A DNA stretch of 64,000 nt from Lentisphaerota bacterium. GTDB lineage: Bacteria; Verrucomicrobiota; Lentisphaeria; Victivallales; UBA1829. Location of the stretch: positions 62,001-126,000 of the forward strand of contig SUVR01000007.1 in the NCBI GenBank assembly GCA_015061915.1. The letters are read 5' to 3'. The translations under genes and the position numbers were made by a program. Positions 1 through 7,484 of this stretch are shown piece after piece (the stretch's first letter is position 1; every line of letters begins with the position of its first letter). The notes beneath the pieces are model-generated. The model was not told the DNA's origin. It saw only the letters and a program-made list of their open reading frames with translations, and did not search any database.

Positions 1-2
1 CA

Positions 3-1727
3 GCCACGGATCAGGTGGCGGATGGCGGCGAACGGATCGTCCTGCCCGTCACCTTCACCAATCTGCCGAAAGCCACGGCGGACATGAGCAAGTTTACAAA
101 AGTCTGGACCATTGATCTGGAAAAATTCAAGATCAAAAACGATGCTTCTGTGACTGTCTCCGATGAACTCAACGCCGCGCTGCAGTATGCGAAAGAGCAG
201 GGCTACAACCGGATCATCTTCCCCAAAGGCAAGTATCTCATCGCCGTTGGCAAGCCCGTTATTCTTGATCACAAAAACACCATCATCGACCTGAACGGCG
301 CGGAACTGATCATGGAACCCAACGGCAGGCAGTCTTACCAGATCGTTGAGATCATCAACGGTGCGGAGAATCTGCGCCTGACCAACGGCACGATCCGGGG
401 CGAACGCTATCAGCACGACTTTACCACGGTCAAGGGCAGCCACGAATGGTGTGCAGGTCTTGTGCTCCACAGCGGCAAACAGATCGAGATCGACCACCTG
501 ACGATTACGGAATGTACCGGTTCCGCGCTGTGCTCCAGCACATCGGGAACGAGGACCCGTCCGGAACTGCTCTCCCGTATCTTCATGAGCATCTACCCGA
601 AAAAGCATCTGGAGCAGGGCGCGTTCGATGCCAAGGGGAACAAGATCGTTTCTGCGGAAAAGACCCGCACCATCAACATGATCAATCTTGCCAAGTTTGA
701 GGACCAGTTCGAGATCGGTTATCTCGCCGGTTATCAGGGATTCCCCTTTGTCCTCGGCAGAGTGTACCAGATCTATTTTTACGATAAAGACAAAAACTTC
801 ATCGGGATGCAGAAATGTCTGCAGTACCGGAAGATCAAGCGCCCGGAAAATGCTGCTTTCATGCACCTGGAGTTCAATCAGCCGGAAGTGACGGATCAAC
901 CCGCCCACTTCGGCGCCGCTGCCGGAGGCTGGGTCTTGCGGATCAACAACTTCCTGCCGCCTACAGACGTACACGTGCATGACTGTAAGCTCATCAACAA
1001 CCGCAATCTGGGCTTCGGGCTCAGTGGCGGTCAGCGCTGGATCGTGGAAAATAACGAGGTCATCGGCAACGGCGGATGCGCTCCCGGATACGGTATGGAC
1101 CTGGAAGACGGCTGGGAACTGACGCAGGACATAGTCTTCCGCAACAACCTGTTCAAGGGCAACGTTTCCGGCGGGATCGTGATCTGCGCAGGCAGCGAAC
1201 TGCTTTTTGAGAACAACCGCTTTGAAGCCGATGGCGGGCGTCCCAACCGGATCGTCTTCTACGGCCGCACGTACAACTATATCTTCCGTAACAACTACAT
1301 CAAAGACGGGATCGTCTCTTTCGGTTCCCGCACCGGGATCGCCACCTTTGAGGGCAACACCTACGAGAACTGCAAAAGAATCACGGTCTTTTACGATAAC
1401 AAGGGCGTGGCAGACGGCATCTACCGCAAGGAAAAAGGTCAGGCTGTCCGCACGCTGCCTCTGACACTGAAAAAGGAAAAATTCATCAATGTGCAGGAGC
1501 TGAGCGGTACCTATATCTGCCTGGAAGATTGCGAATTGAAAAATGTCAATGCGGTTGTCGGTCCCACCACGGGGCTGGTCTCCGTAAAAAACAGCAAGAT
1601 CGAAGATTCCACTCTTACGAAAGATTGCGAAAAAATGCCCACTGTCATTATGGATGGCAACAGCGGCACATTTACAGAAAAGGTCGCTCCCCCGAAACCG
1701 AAAAAAGGCAAAGGGAAGAAGAAATAA
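3..1727 (+). CDS. Right-handed beta-helix (pectate-lyase-like) protein, 5'-truncated
   Basis: The reading frame is open from base 3, so the N terminus, and any signal peptide, lies outside the window; the GTG at 15 need not be the real start. The first 100 visible residues carry a pectate-lyase-3-like opening (ALQYAKEQGYNRIIFPKGKY). After this come repeated short strands with Asn ladders (HDCKLINNRNLGFGLSGG, IVENNEVIGNGG, IVFRNNLFKGNVSGGIVI, LLFENNRFEADGG, YIFRNNYIKDGIV), which are the rungs of a parallel beta-helix. Such folds are common in polysaccharide lyases and hydrolases, but no catalytic set can be assigned by eye. The C terminus is a Lys-rich tail (PKPKKGKGKKK). A role in carbohydrate binding or cleavage outside the cell is inferred. 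Confidence 0.8.
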   Translation, partial: ATDQVADGGERIVLPVTFTNLPKATADMSKFTKVWTIDLEKFKIKNDASVTVSDELNAALQYAKEQGYNRIIFPKGKYLIAVGKPVILDHKNTIIDLNGAELIMEPNGRQSYQIVEIINGAENLRLTNGTIRGERYQHDFTTVKGSHEWCAGLVLHSGKQIEIDHLTITECTGSALCSSTSGTRTRPELLSRIFMSIYPKKHLEQGAFDAKGNKIVSAEKTRTINMINLAKFEDQFEIGYLAGYQGFPFVLGRVYQIYFYDKDKNFIGMQKCLQYRKIKRPENAAFMHLEFNQPEVTDQPAHFGAAAGGWVLRINNFLPPTDVHVHDCKLINNRNLGFGLSGGQRWIVENNEVIGNGGCAPGYGMDLEDGWELTQDIVFRNNLFKGNVSGGIVICAGSELLFENNRFEADGGRPNRIVFYGRTYNYIFRNNYIKDGIVSFGSRTGIATFEGNTYENCKRITVFYDNKGVADGIYRKEKGQAVRTLPLTLKKEKFINVQELSGTYICLEDCELKNVNAVVGPTTGLVSVKNSKIEDSTLTKDCEKMPTVIMDGNSGTFTEKVAPPKPKKGKGKKK

Positions 1728-1737
1728 TAAACTACTG

Positions 1738-1770
1738 TGCCGGACCGGACATCAGAAGTACGGTCCGGCA
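1738..1770. terminator. Hairpin between convergent genes
   Basis: A 10-bp perfect stem, TGCCGGACCG (1738-1747) with CGGTCCGGCA (1761-1770), lies between the beta-helix gene and the convergent CPBP gene and includes the CPBP stop codon. There is no strong T tract on either side, so termination is plausible but not certain. Confidence 0.5.
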
Positions 1771-2471
1771 AGTCTCATAGACAGCAGATACAGTACCGAA
1801 ACCAGATTGTTCAGGAAGTGCATCCAGATCGCAGTACGCAGGGTGCCGGTCTGTTCTGCTGCTTTCTGAAGCATGATCCCCATCAGAAAAAGGGAAAGAA
1901 AAGTAAGCACATTCCAGTGCAGCAGGGCAAACAGCAGGGAAACGCCGAATATTGCCCCGTTCCTGCCCAGAAGCTTTTGGAACGATTGAAACAGCACGCC
2001 GCGGAACAGCAGTTCTTCTGCTGCCGGAGCCAGTGCAAGCGCGCCGAAGGTGATCGCTGCAAAACTCCACCAGGACCCGCATTTTGCCTCTTGCATGATT
2101 GACTGTTCCGGCAGATCAAGGGAGAGCATTCTGGACAGCGTCTGAACGATCAACGTCGCCGCGCTGGTCAGCAGAAACATCCACAGAAAAAACAGCAGTG
2201 TGCGCAATTTTGAATAAGCTGGTGTCTTTTGCAGGTTCAGCCGCCCGGTCAGGGATGTTTCCGGTTTGCATTTCCGGGAGTAAAGAATAATAAAAAGGAT
2301 CGTTCCTCCGTGGGGGATCAACTGGCTGATCAGAATTTGCAGCGGTCTGTTCCGGATCAGATGAAACAGGGGCAGAAAAAGAATCGGCAGAAACAGAAAA
2401 CAAGCCACTGCTCCGGCTGTAAGAATAAACTGCTGTCGTGCCTGTTGTACTTCCTGATCAAGATTGCTCAT
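1752..2471 (-). CDS. CPBP family intramembrane metalloprotease
   Basis: This 239-residue multi-pass membrane protein carries the three CPBP/Abi signature blocks: EELLFRG (paired glutamates), the FALLHWN histidine, and HFLNN near the C terminus. Family members are glutamate-dependent intramembrane endopeptidases related to the CAAX protease Rce1. Known roles include bacteriocin self-immunity and prenyl-protein processing, but the substrate cannot be inferred here. I chose the ATG at 2471 (MSNLDQEV) over an upstream in-frame start because an AAGGAGC ribosome-binding site lies 5' of it. The gene converges with the beta-helix gene and diverges from the next membrane protein. Confidence 0.85.
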   Translation of the reverse strand: MSNLDQEVQQARQQFILTAGAVACFLFLPILFLPLFHLIRNRPLQILISQLIPHGGTILFIILYSRKCKPETSLTGRLNLQKTPAYSKLRTLLFFLWMFLLTSAATLIVQTLSRMLSLDLPEQSIMQEAKCGSWWSFAAITFGALALAPAAEELLFRGVLFQSFQKLLGRNGAIFGVSLLFALLHWNVLTFLSLFLMGIMLQKAAEQTGTLRTAIWMHFLNNLVSVLYLLSMRLAGPYF

Positions 2472-2584
2472 AATTTCGCTCCTTGCCTTACTATACACCC
2501 GAACTTCGATTTTTCATTCCCGTTTTGAACTTTTTGATGTTTTTTCTGTCAATTTTTCCTGTTCACCAAACAAAAGGAGGGAAA

Positions 2585-3142
2585 ATGGATACATCAGGTT
2601 TAAAAACGGTCGGGATCGCTTTCCTTGTGATCATGTTGCTTTTCGGGATCTTTTTCGGCGCCGCATACTGGAAATATAAAATCGTGATCCGTGAAGATCC
2701 GCCGGTAACGATGACAATGGCTCCGCGTTTTATCACCATTGAAGATAATATGCAGGAGCTGAACGCCACATTCGCTGTCCCGTGGAATAAAGAACCGGAT
2801 GCCGTCGCTTTTGTGTGGTCCGATGGCGTTACCCCCGTTTCTGACCCACAGATCCTCTTTGATGCTTATGGCTGGGGCGCAGATAAATGGACTGTCCGGG
2901 CGGTCGTTGCTCCGGCAAATGAATGTATCAAATCTGCCGGTGCCATGTTTGTGAGCTTTTCCGGAAAAACCTTTATGTTGCGGCTGCCGCCGTTACACAG
3001 GATCGGGGAAGGGGAACTCAGCACCGTGCCGCACAGAAGCTGGACTTCATATATCCTGCCGGTGATCGGGTTGATCGGGGGGATCCTGATTTTGGCGCTG
3101 GTCATTGCAACGATCGTGGATTTCTGGAAAAAACGCCCGTAA
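2585..3142 (+). CDS. Membrane protein of unknown function, two TM segments
   Basis: The protein has 185 residues. The start at 2585 follows a strong AAAGGAGGG site; an in-frame codon upstream at 2483 would put the first residues inside the leader region. A hydrophobic segment near residues 8-28 (VGIAFLVIMLLFGIFFGAAYW) and a second near the C terminus (VIGLIGGILILALVIATIV) flank a domain of about 115 residues that is probably extracytoplasmic. I do not recognise that domain. The gene stands alone between the divergent CPBP gene and the Fur-type gene. Confidence 0.7.
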   Translation: MDTSGLKTVGIAFLVIMLLFGIFFGAAYWKYKIVIREDPPVTMTMAPRFITIEDNMQELNATFAVPWNKEPDAVAFVWSDGVTPVSDPQILFDAYGWGADKWTVRAVVAPANECIKSAGAMFVSFSGKTFMLRLPPLHRIGEGELSTVPHRSWTSYILPVIGLIGGILILALVIATIVDFWKKRP

Positions 3143-3305
3143 ATGACAGCGGAGCGTGCAGCCTGTTCCGGTGTTTCAGGGGAGGGGAACAACAGGAAAC
3201 ATCGTCTGCGCGCTTTTTTGCGTTTTTTTCTTATCCGTTATGCTTGATTTTTCTATAATATGATATAAATTACAACGGATATTCACGAGATGAAAGCGTT
3301 TCGCA

Positions 3306-3704
3306 ATGACGGAAAAACACACCATACAGCGCAGAGTGATCGTGGAGGAATTGAGCCTCCTGAAAAATCATCCCACTGCTGATGAGTTGTTTCAGATCGT
3401 ACGGTTGCGGTTGCCGAAGATCAGTCTGGCTACCGTGTACCGGAATCTGGCGGATCTCGCTGCTGCCGGAAAGATCCGGAAGACGGAACTGCCCGGCGAA
3501 AAGGCGCGGTTTGAAACAAAACTGGAGCCGCATTTTCATCTCTGTTGTGTTCATTGCAAGGCAATCGAGGATCTGCCCCTCTCCCGGGAGGAAATCGCAG
3601 ATTTCTTGAAAGACAAGGTGACCCGGCGCGTACAGAATTTTGATTTGAGCTTTTCCGGCCTTTGCCGTTCCTGTCATGAACTCCGCAAGTTGCAGAATGT
3701 CTAA
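3306..3704 (+). CDS. Fur/PerR-family metal-dependent repressor
   Basis: This 132-residue protein has a Fur-type winged helix in residues 1-70 (QRRVIVEEL, HPTADELFQIV, ISLATVYRNLADL). It has the structural zinc cysteines C81-x2-C84 and C120-x2-C123 and regulatory-site candidates H76 and H78. It heads superoxide reductase, flavodiiron protein and rubredoxin genes, which is typical of PerR regulons. Peroxide sensing through metal-catalysed oxidation is therefore the likely role, though Fur or Zur function cannot be excluded from sequence. The 5' region has an AT-rich imperfect palindrome (TATAATATGATATAAA, 3254-3269) that could be a PerR-like operator. No strong ribosome-binding site precedes the ATG. 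Confidence 0.88.
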   Translation: MTEKHTIQRRVIVEELSLLKNHPTADELFQIVRLRLPKISLATVYRNLADLAAAGKIRKTELPGEKARFETKLEPHFHLCCVHCKAIEDLPLSREEIADFLKDKVTRRVQNFDLSFSGLCRSCHELRKLQNV

Positions 3705-3760
3705 ACTTTCCGGGGCAGCGATGCCCGGAGAAAATTCATTCACAACAAAAGGAGGAAACG

Positions 3761-4177
3761 ATGAACAGCAAAATGAAGAAGCCCACAAAACTCTGGAAAT
3801 GTGCCGAATGTACTGCAATCCTGGAAGAAGTCGTTGACTGCACCAAGGGACCCGTCTGCGTCCCTCATTGTTGCGGCGCACCTATGAAGGAAATGCAGGC
3901 AAAAATGGAAGATGGCGCAAAGGAAAAACATCTGCCCGTTTGGAAAAAAGATGGATGTTCCACAAAAATCACGGTCGGTTCTGTGCCGCATCCTATGACG
4001 GAAGAACATCATATTGAGTGGATCGAAGTCATTTCTCCCTGTGGTCGCCGGGTCTGCCGGAAATATTTGAAACATGATGCTCCTGCTGAAGCGGAGTTCT
4101 GTATGGAACTCAAGCCCGGCTCGATCGTCAGAGAATATTGCAACCTGCATGGTTTGTGGGTGGCGGAAGTACAATAA
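3761..4177 (+). CDS. dfx: Desulfoferrodoxin (superoxide reductase, 2Fe type)
   Basis: This enzyme reduces superoxide to hydrogen peroxide without making oxygen, using electrons from rubredoxin; it is cytoplasmic and characteristic of anaerobes. The 138 residues contain both domains. An N-terminal desulforedoxin-like FeS4 site has C14, C17, C37 and C38. The catalytic Fe(His4Cys) domain has H57 (KHLPV), H77 (VPHPM), H83 or H84 (EEHHIEWIE), C127 and H130 (YCNLHGLW). A near-ideal AAAGGAGG site precedes the ATG. The gene lies 56 bp after the Fur-type gene and 21 bp before the flavodiiron gene, so co-transcription is likely. Confidence 0.96.
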   Translation: MNSKMKKPTKLWKCAECTAILEEVVDCTKGPVCVPHCCGAPMKEMQAKMEDGAKEKHLPVWKKDGCSTKITVGSVPHPMTEEHHIEWIEVISPCGRRVCRKYLKHDAPAEAEFCMELKPGSIVREYCNLHGLWVAEVQ

Positions 4178-4198
4178 CAAAGAAAGAGCGATTCTGAA

Positions 4199-5401
4199 AT
4201 GAAAGCTGTAAAAATCACAGAAAAAGTCTGGTGGGTCGGTGCCATTGACTGGGGACTCAAGGAGTTCCACGGATATACCACGCACCGCGGGTCCACATAC
4301 AACGCATTCCTGGTCCTGGCGGACAAGATCACTTTGATCGATACGGTCAAGGCTCCCTTCAAACAGGAAATGTATTCCCGCATCGAGTCTGTGATCGGCG
4401 ATATTACGAAGATCGATATCATCGTTTCCGACCACGCGGAAATGGACCACTCCGGCGCCCTGCCGGAAGTCATTGAAGAAGTGAAACCCTCCGCCGTTTA
4501 CGCCTCCACAATGGGCGTCAAGGCGCTGGATGCTCATTTCAGAATCGCCGATAAACTGACCGCTGTCAAGACCGGAGACAGTGTGGACCTGGGCAATATG
4601 CAGCTCCAGTTCGTGGAAACTCGTATGCTCCATTGGCCGGACAGTATGTTCGCTTATCTCACCGGCGAAAAAGTCCTCTTCTCTCAGGATGGTTTCGGGA
4701 TGCATCTCGCTACCGAAAAAATCTGGGCAGACGAAAACTACTGGCCGGATATGGAACGGGAAATGGCAAAATATTATGCCAATATCCTGCTTCCCTATGC
4801 ACCCCAGGCGATCAAACTGCTGGAAGTATTCCCCAGCCTCAATCTGGATATTGATGTGATCGCTCCGGACCATGGTCCCTGCTGGAGAGGCGAACTGCTG
4901 ACCAAACCGCTGGAACTCTATGCAAAATGGGCAGCGCAGAAGCCCACGAAAAAGGCGGTCGTCTTCTTCGATACCATGTGGCACAGCACCGAAAAAATGG
5001 CAATGGAGATCAGCGATGGCATCCGTGCCGCCGGCGCAGATGTACGCGTAATGCCGCTGGAAGCATACAACCGCAGCGACGTCGTGGCAGAGATCCTTGA
5101 TGCCGGTGCGATCGTTGTCGGTTCCCCCACCATCAATAACGAAATGTACCCCAGAACGGCAGATGTGCTGACCTATATCAAAGGGCTGCGTCCGCAGAAC
5201 AAGATCGGCGCCGCCTTCGGGTCCTTCGGCTGGAGCGGGGAATCCGTCGCCAGGATCAATGAGTACCTGACCGCTATGAAAGTGGAACTGGTCCACCCGG
5301 GTCTCAAGATCAAGTACATCCCCGGCAAAGAAGATCTGGAACAGTGTTTTGAAATGGGTAAGGCGATCGGTGAAAAACTGGTCGCTCTCGCCTCCGAATA
5401 A
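4199..5401 (+). CDS. fprA: Flavodiiron protein (A-type flavoprotein, O2/NO reductase)
   Basis: The 400 residues form an N-terminal metallo-beta-lactamase-like diiron domain followed by a flavodoxin domain. The diiron motif is SDHAEMDHSG (H79, E81, D83, H84), with later ligands in RMLHWPDSM, FSQDGFG and IAPDHGP. The flavodoxin domain starts near residue 250 (KKAVVFFDTMWHSTEKMA, GSPTINNEMYP, GAAFGSFGWSGES). Such enzymes reduce O2 to water, or NO to N2O, in the cytoplasm of anaerobes, drawing electrons from rubredoxin. A rubredoxin gene lies 30 bp downstream, which fits a rubredoxin:oxygen oxidoreductase pathway. It is very probably in one transcription unit with dfx and the rubredoxin gene. Confidence 0.95.
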   Translation: MKAVKITEKVWWVGAIDWGLKEFHGYTTHRGSTYNAFLVLADKITLIDTVKAPFKQEMYSRIESVIGDITKIDIIVSDHAEMDHSGALPEVIEEVKPSAVYASTMGVKALDAHFRIADKLTAVKTGDSVDLGNMQLQFVETRMLHWPDSMFAYLTGEKVLFSQDGFGMHLATEKIWADENYWPDMEREMAKYYANILLPYAPQAIKLLEVFPSLNLDIDVIAPDHGPCWRGELLTKPLELYAKWAAQKPTKKAVVFFDTMWHSTEKMAMEISDGIRAAGADVRVMPLEAYNRSDVVAEILDAGAIVVGSPTINNEMYPRTADVLTYIKGLRPQNKIGAAFGSFGWSGESVARINEYLTAMKVELVHPGLKIKYIPGKEDLEQCFEMGKAIGEKLVALASE

Positions 5402-5431
5402 TCATAAAAAACCCAAGAAGGAGTAAGAACC

Positions 5432-5593
5432 ATGGACAAGTACGAATGCACAGCCTGCGGTTACATCTATGACCCCGAAGTCGGCGATCCGGATAGCGGT
5501 ATCGCTCCCGGCACCGCCTGGGAAGACGTCCCGGCAGATTGGACATGCCCCACCTGCGGCGTCGGTAAAGACGATTTCGTCAAGGTTGGCTGA
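5432..5593 (+). CDS. rub: Rubredoxin
   Basis: A 53-residue electron carrier with one Fe(Cys)4 centre: C6-x2-C9 ([12 protein letters not shown]) and C39-x2-C42 ([13 protein letters not shown]). The full classic rubredoxin pattern is present, including [16 protein letters not shown]. It starts 30 bp after the flavodiiron gene behind an AAGAAGGAG site and is the last gene of the oxygen-defence unit. It probably feeds electrons to both the superoxide reductase and the flavodiiron protein. Confidence 0.97.
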   Translation: MDKYECTACGYIYDPEVGDPDSGIAPGTAWEDVPADWTCPTCGVGKDDFVKVG

Positions 5594-5620
5594 TCCGGCT
5601 TGATGGCAGCGTCAGCCCCA

Positions 5621-5776
5621 GCCGGGCGGGCGCACCCCTGCGCGTCGGCAGCAGAAGCTGCCGGCGCGCATTCTTTTTTTTCCGGCGGGCGCTTCCGCCG
5701 CCGGAAAAAAAAGAACAGTCCGGAGGCTCAGGCGGACCTTCGGTCCGCGCCTCCGGACGGGGTGCGCCCCCCCGGC
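5621..5776. repeat. Closed four-way-junction inverted repeat, copy A
   Basis: The 156 bp nest completely. The closing stem is GCCGGGCGGGCGCACCCC (5621-5638) with 5759-5776 (17 of 18 pairs). Inside it are hairpin 1 (5639-5652 with 5657-5670, 14 bp including one G-T pair), hairpin 2 (TTCTTTTTTTTCCGGCG, 5671-5687, with 5699-5715, 17 bp perfect) and hairpin 3 (5718-5727 with 5749-5758, plus inner 5732-5738 with 5742-5748). Only two bases at the junction are unpaired. No coding potential is evident. Copy B at 22445-22621 has the same plan and the same T-run/CCGGCG middle hairpin. The function is unknown; a transcription terminator, a structured RNA or a MITE-like element are all possible. Confidence 0.85.
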
Positions 5777-5813
5777 GTCCCTGCAAAAAATCTGATTTTT
5801 TTCTTTTTCTCTC

Positions 5814-5842
5814 TTGATTTTTTTCTGTCGCCGTTGTAAATT
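5814..5842 (+). promoter_or_regulatory. Possible promoter of the trp leader
   Basis: TTGATT (5814-5819), a 17-bp spacer and TAAATT (5837-5842) give a weak sigma-70-like match just before the leader peptide. If used, transcription would begin within a few bases of the leader ATG, making it nearly leaderless; no ribosome-binding site is visible. A start further upstream is also possible. Confidence 0.35.
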
Positions 5843-5851
5843 ACTGATACT

Positions 5852-5908
5852 ATGAAAACATTGACATTGAACATTACGAACATTTTTGGTTGGTGGCGCT
5901 GGCGGTGA
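5852..5908 (+). CDS. trpL: Trp-rich leader peptide (trp attenuator)
   Basis: This 18-codon frame reads MKTLTLNITNIFGWWRWR and then TGA. Three of the last five codons before the stop are TGG (5891, 5894, 5900), a density very unlikely by chance. It lies upstream of a tryptophan synthase beta gene and directly before mutually exclusive RNA hairpins ending in a T tract. In known trp leaders, ribosome stalling at Trp codons when charged tRNA-Trp is scarce selects the antiterminator. The peptide itself probably has no other function. The symbol is assigned by analogy with enteric trpL, not by sequence homology. Confidence 0.88.
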   Translation: MKTLTLNITNIFGWWRWR

Positions 5909-5990
5909 TCCGTCAGGGCGGCTTTTTCGTATTGTCAAAAAAATACAGCAAACTCTGGCGGATTGAAGGTAAATTCAATCCGCTTTTTTT
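5899..5990 (+). promoter_or_regulatory. Transcription attenuator controlling trpB2
   Basis: Three alternative stems can be drawn. Stem 1:2 is 5899-5905 with 5910-5916 and overlaps the last Trp codon and the stop. Stem 2:3 (antiterminator) is 5906-5918 with 5953-5965, 13 contiguous pairs including four G-T. Stem 3:4 (terminator) is GCGGATTGAA (5958-5967) with TTCAATCCGC (5974-5983), 10 perfect pairs followed by seven T. Stems 2:3 and 3:4 share 5958-5965 and exclude each other. A ribosome stalled on the Trp codons would free the antiterminator; one reaching the stop would cover segment 2 and allow termination. This is the classic ribosome-mediated attenuation layout. About 117 nt of leader separate it from the trpB2 start. 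Confidence 0.88.
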
Positions 5991-6107
5991 ATGGACAGGA
6001 CACAAACGATGTTTTTTACTGAATATGATTTTTATCGATGGCAAAGCGGTTCCGGCTCTTTCCGCACCATCAACACCATTAAAAATTTTTGAAAGGAATA
6101 TCCTATT

Positions 6108-7484
6108 ATGAATAACAACACGATCCCCTACAAACTGCTCCTGACCGAAAATGAGATCCCGACCCGGTGGTACAACCTCCGTGCCGATATGAAGAACAAA
6201 CCGGCACCGCTGCTGAATCCGGAAACACACAAACCCATGACATTTGAAGAGCTCCGGAAAGTCTTTTGCGATGAGCTTGCACGGCAGGAACTGGATGATA
6301 CCACGCCGTACATCGACATCCCCACGCCCATCCGGGATTTTTACCGTATGTTCCGTCCGGCGCCGCTTGTCCGCGCCTACTATCTGGAAAAAGCCCTGAA
6401 CACTCCCGCCCATATCTACTACAAGTTTGAAGGCAACAACACTTCCGGCAGTCACAAGCTCAATTCTGCTGTCGCACAGGCATACTATGCGAAGGAACAG
6501 GGCTTGAAGGGCGTCACTACGGAGACGGGTGCAGGGCAGTGGGGCACGGCGCTTTCCATGGCGTGTTCCTACTTCGATCTGATCTGTAAAGTCTTTATGG
6601 TCAAGGTTTCCTACGAACAGAAACCTCACCGCCGTGAAGTTATGCGCACCTATGGCGCATCGGTCACTGCTTCTCCTTCGGAGACGACGGCGGTCGGCAG
6701 AAAGATCCTTGCTGAACACCCCGGTACCGGCGGCAGTCTGGGCTGTGCCATTTCGGAAGCGGTGGAATCTGCCCTCAGTCAGGATGGGTTCCGCTATGTT
6801 CTGGGATCGGTCCTTTCCCAGGTCGTTCTGCATCAGTCCATTATCGGATTGGAAACGAAGACTGCACTGGATAAATATGGTGTCAAACCGGACATCGTCA
6901 TCGGCTGTGCGGGCGGCGGCTCCAATCTGGGTGGGCTGATCGCTCCGTTTATGGGCGATAAGATCAAAGGCGTTGCGGACTGCCGGATCATTGCGGTGGA
7001 ACCTGCTTCCTGTCCCAGTCTGACCCGTGGCGCCTATGCGTATGACTATTGTGATACCGGCGCTGTCTGTCCCCTTGCAAAGATGTACACACTCGGCAGC
7101 AGCTTCATGCCCTCTGCCAACCACGCCGGCGGACTCCGTTATCACGGTATGAGTTCGATCCTTTCCCAGCTCTACGATGACGGATTGATGGAAGCCCGTT
7201 CCGTGGAACAGAGCAAGGTTTTTGAGGCTGCCACGTTCTTTGCGCGTTGCGAAGGCACGCTCCCCGCGCCGGAAAGTTCTCATGCGATCCGGGCTGCCAT
7301 TGATGAAGCGGTCCGCTGCCGCGAGACCGGAAAGCAGGAGACGATCGTCTTCGGTCTGACCGGAACCGGATATTTTGATATGTATGCGTACCAGAAATTC
7401 AACGATGGCATTATGTCCGATTACATCCCCACTGATGACGAGATCGCAAAGAGTCTCGCCAAACTTCCGCAGGTGAACGCATGA
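6108..7484 (+). CDS. trpB2: TrpB-like PLP enzyme (tryptophan synthase beta, TrpB2 type)
   Basis: This 458-residue enzyme is longer than TrpB1 (about 400) and has the TrpB2 N-terminal extension. It carries the PLP lysine K117 (NNTSGSHKLN), the ETGAGQWG substrate loop at 139-146 and the phosphate-binding GGGSN at 269-273. It condenses indole with serine to give tryptophan; TrpB2 enzymes often act without TrpA, perhaps salvaging free indole. No other trp gene is present in the window. The upstream leader peptide and attenuator show tryptophan-dependent control and support the assignment independently. The stop overlaps the next start (ATGA), so translation is probably coupled. Confidence 0.95.
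   Translation: MNNNTIPYKLLLTENEIPTRWYNLRADMKNKPAPLLNPETHKPMTFEELRKVFCDELARQELDDTTPYIDIPTPIRDFYRMFRPAPLVRAYYLEKALNTPAHIYYKFEGNNTSGSHKLNSAVAQAYYAKEQGLKGVTTETGAGQWGTALSMACSYFDLICKVFMVKVSYEQKPHRREVMRTYGASVTASPSETTAVGRKILAEHPGTGGSLGCAISEAVESALSQDGFRYVLGSVLSQVVLHQSIIGLETKTALDKYGVKPDIVIGCAGGGSNLGGLIAPFMGDKIKGVADCRIIAVEPASCPSLTRGAYAYDYCDTGAVCPLAKMYTLGSSFMPSANHAGGLRYHGMSSILSQLYDDGLMEARSVEQSKVFEAATFFARCEGTLPAPESSHAIRAAIDEAVRCRETGKQETIVFGLTGTGYFDMYAYQKFNDGIMSDYIPTDDEIAKSLAKLPQVNA

Noticed and set aside
3740-5296. Long minus-strand open frame opposite the superoxide reductase and flavodiiron genes
   Set aside because: It is antisense to two strongly supported genes, its product lacks any recognisable motif, and the frame is open only because of codon bias.
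5684-5702. Element A as a simple intrinsic terminator of the rubredoxin unit
   Set aside because: Its middle hairpin does have T and A runs, but they are inside the stem; the complete closed junction and the related copy B point to a distinct element.
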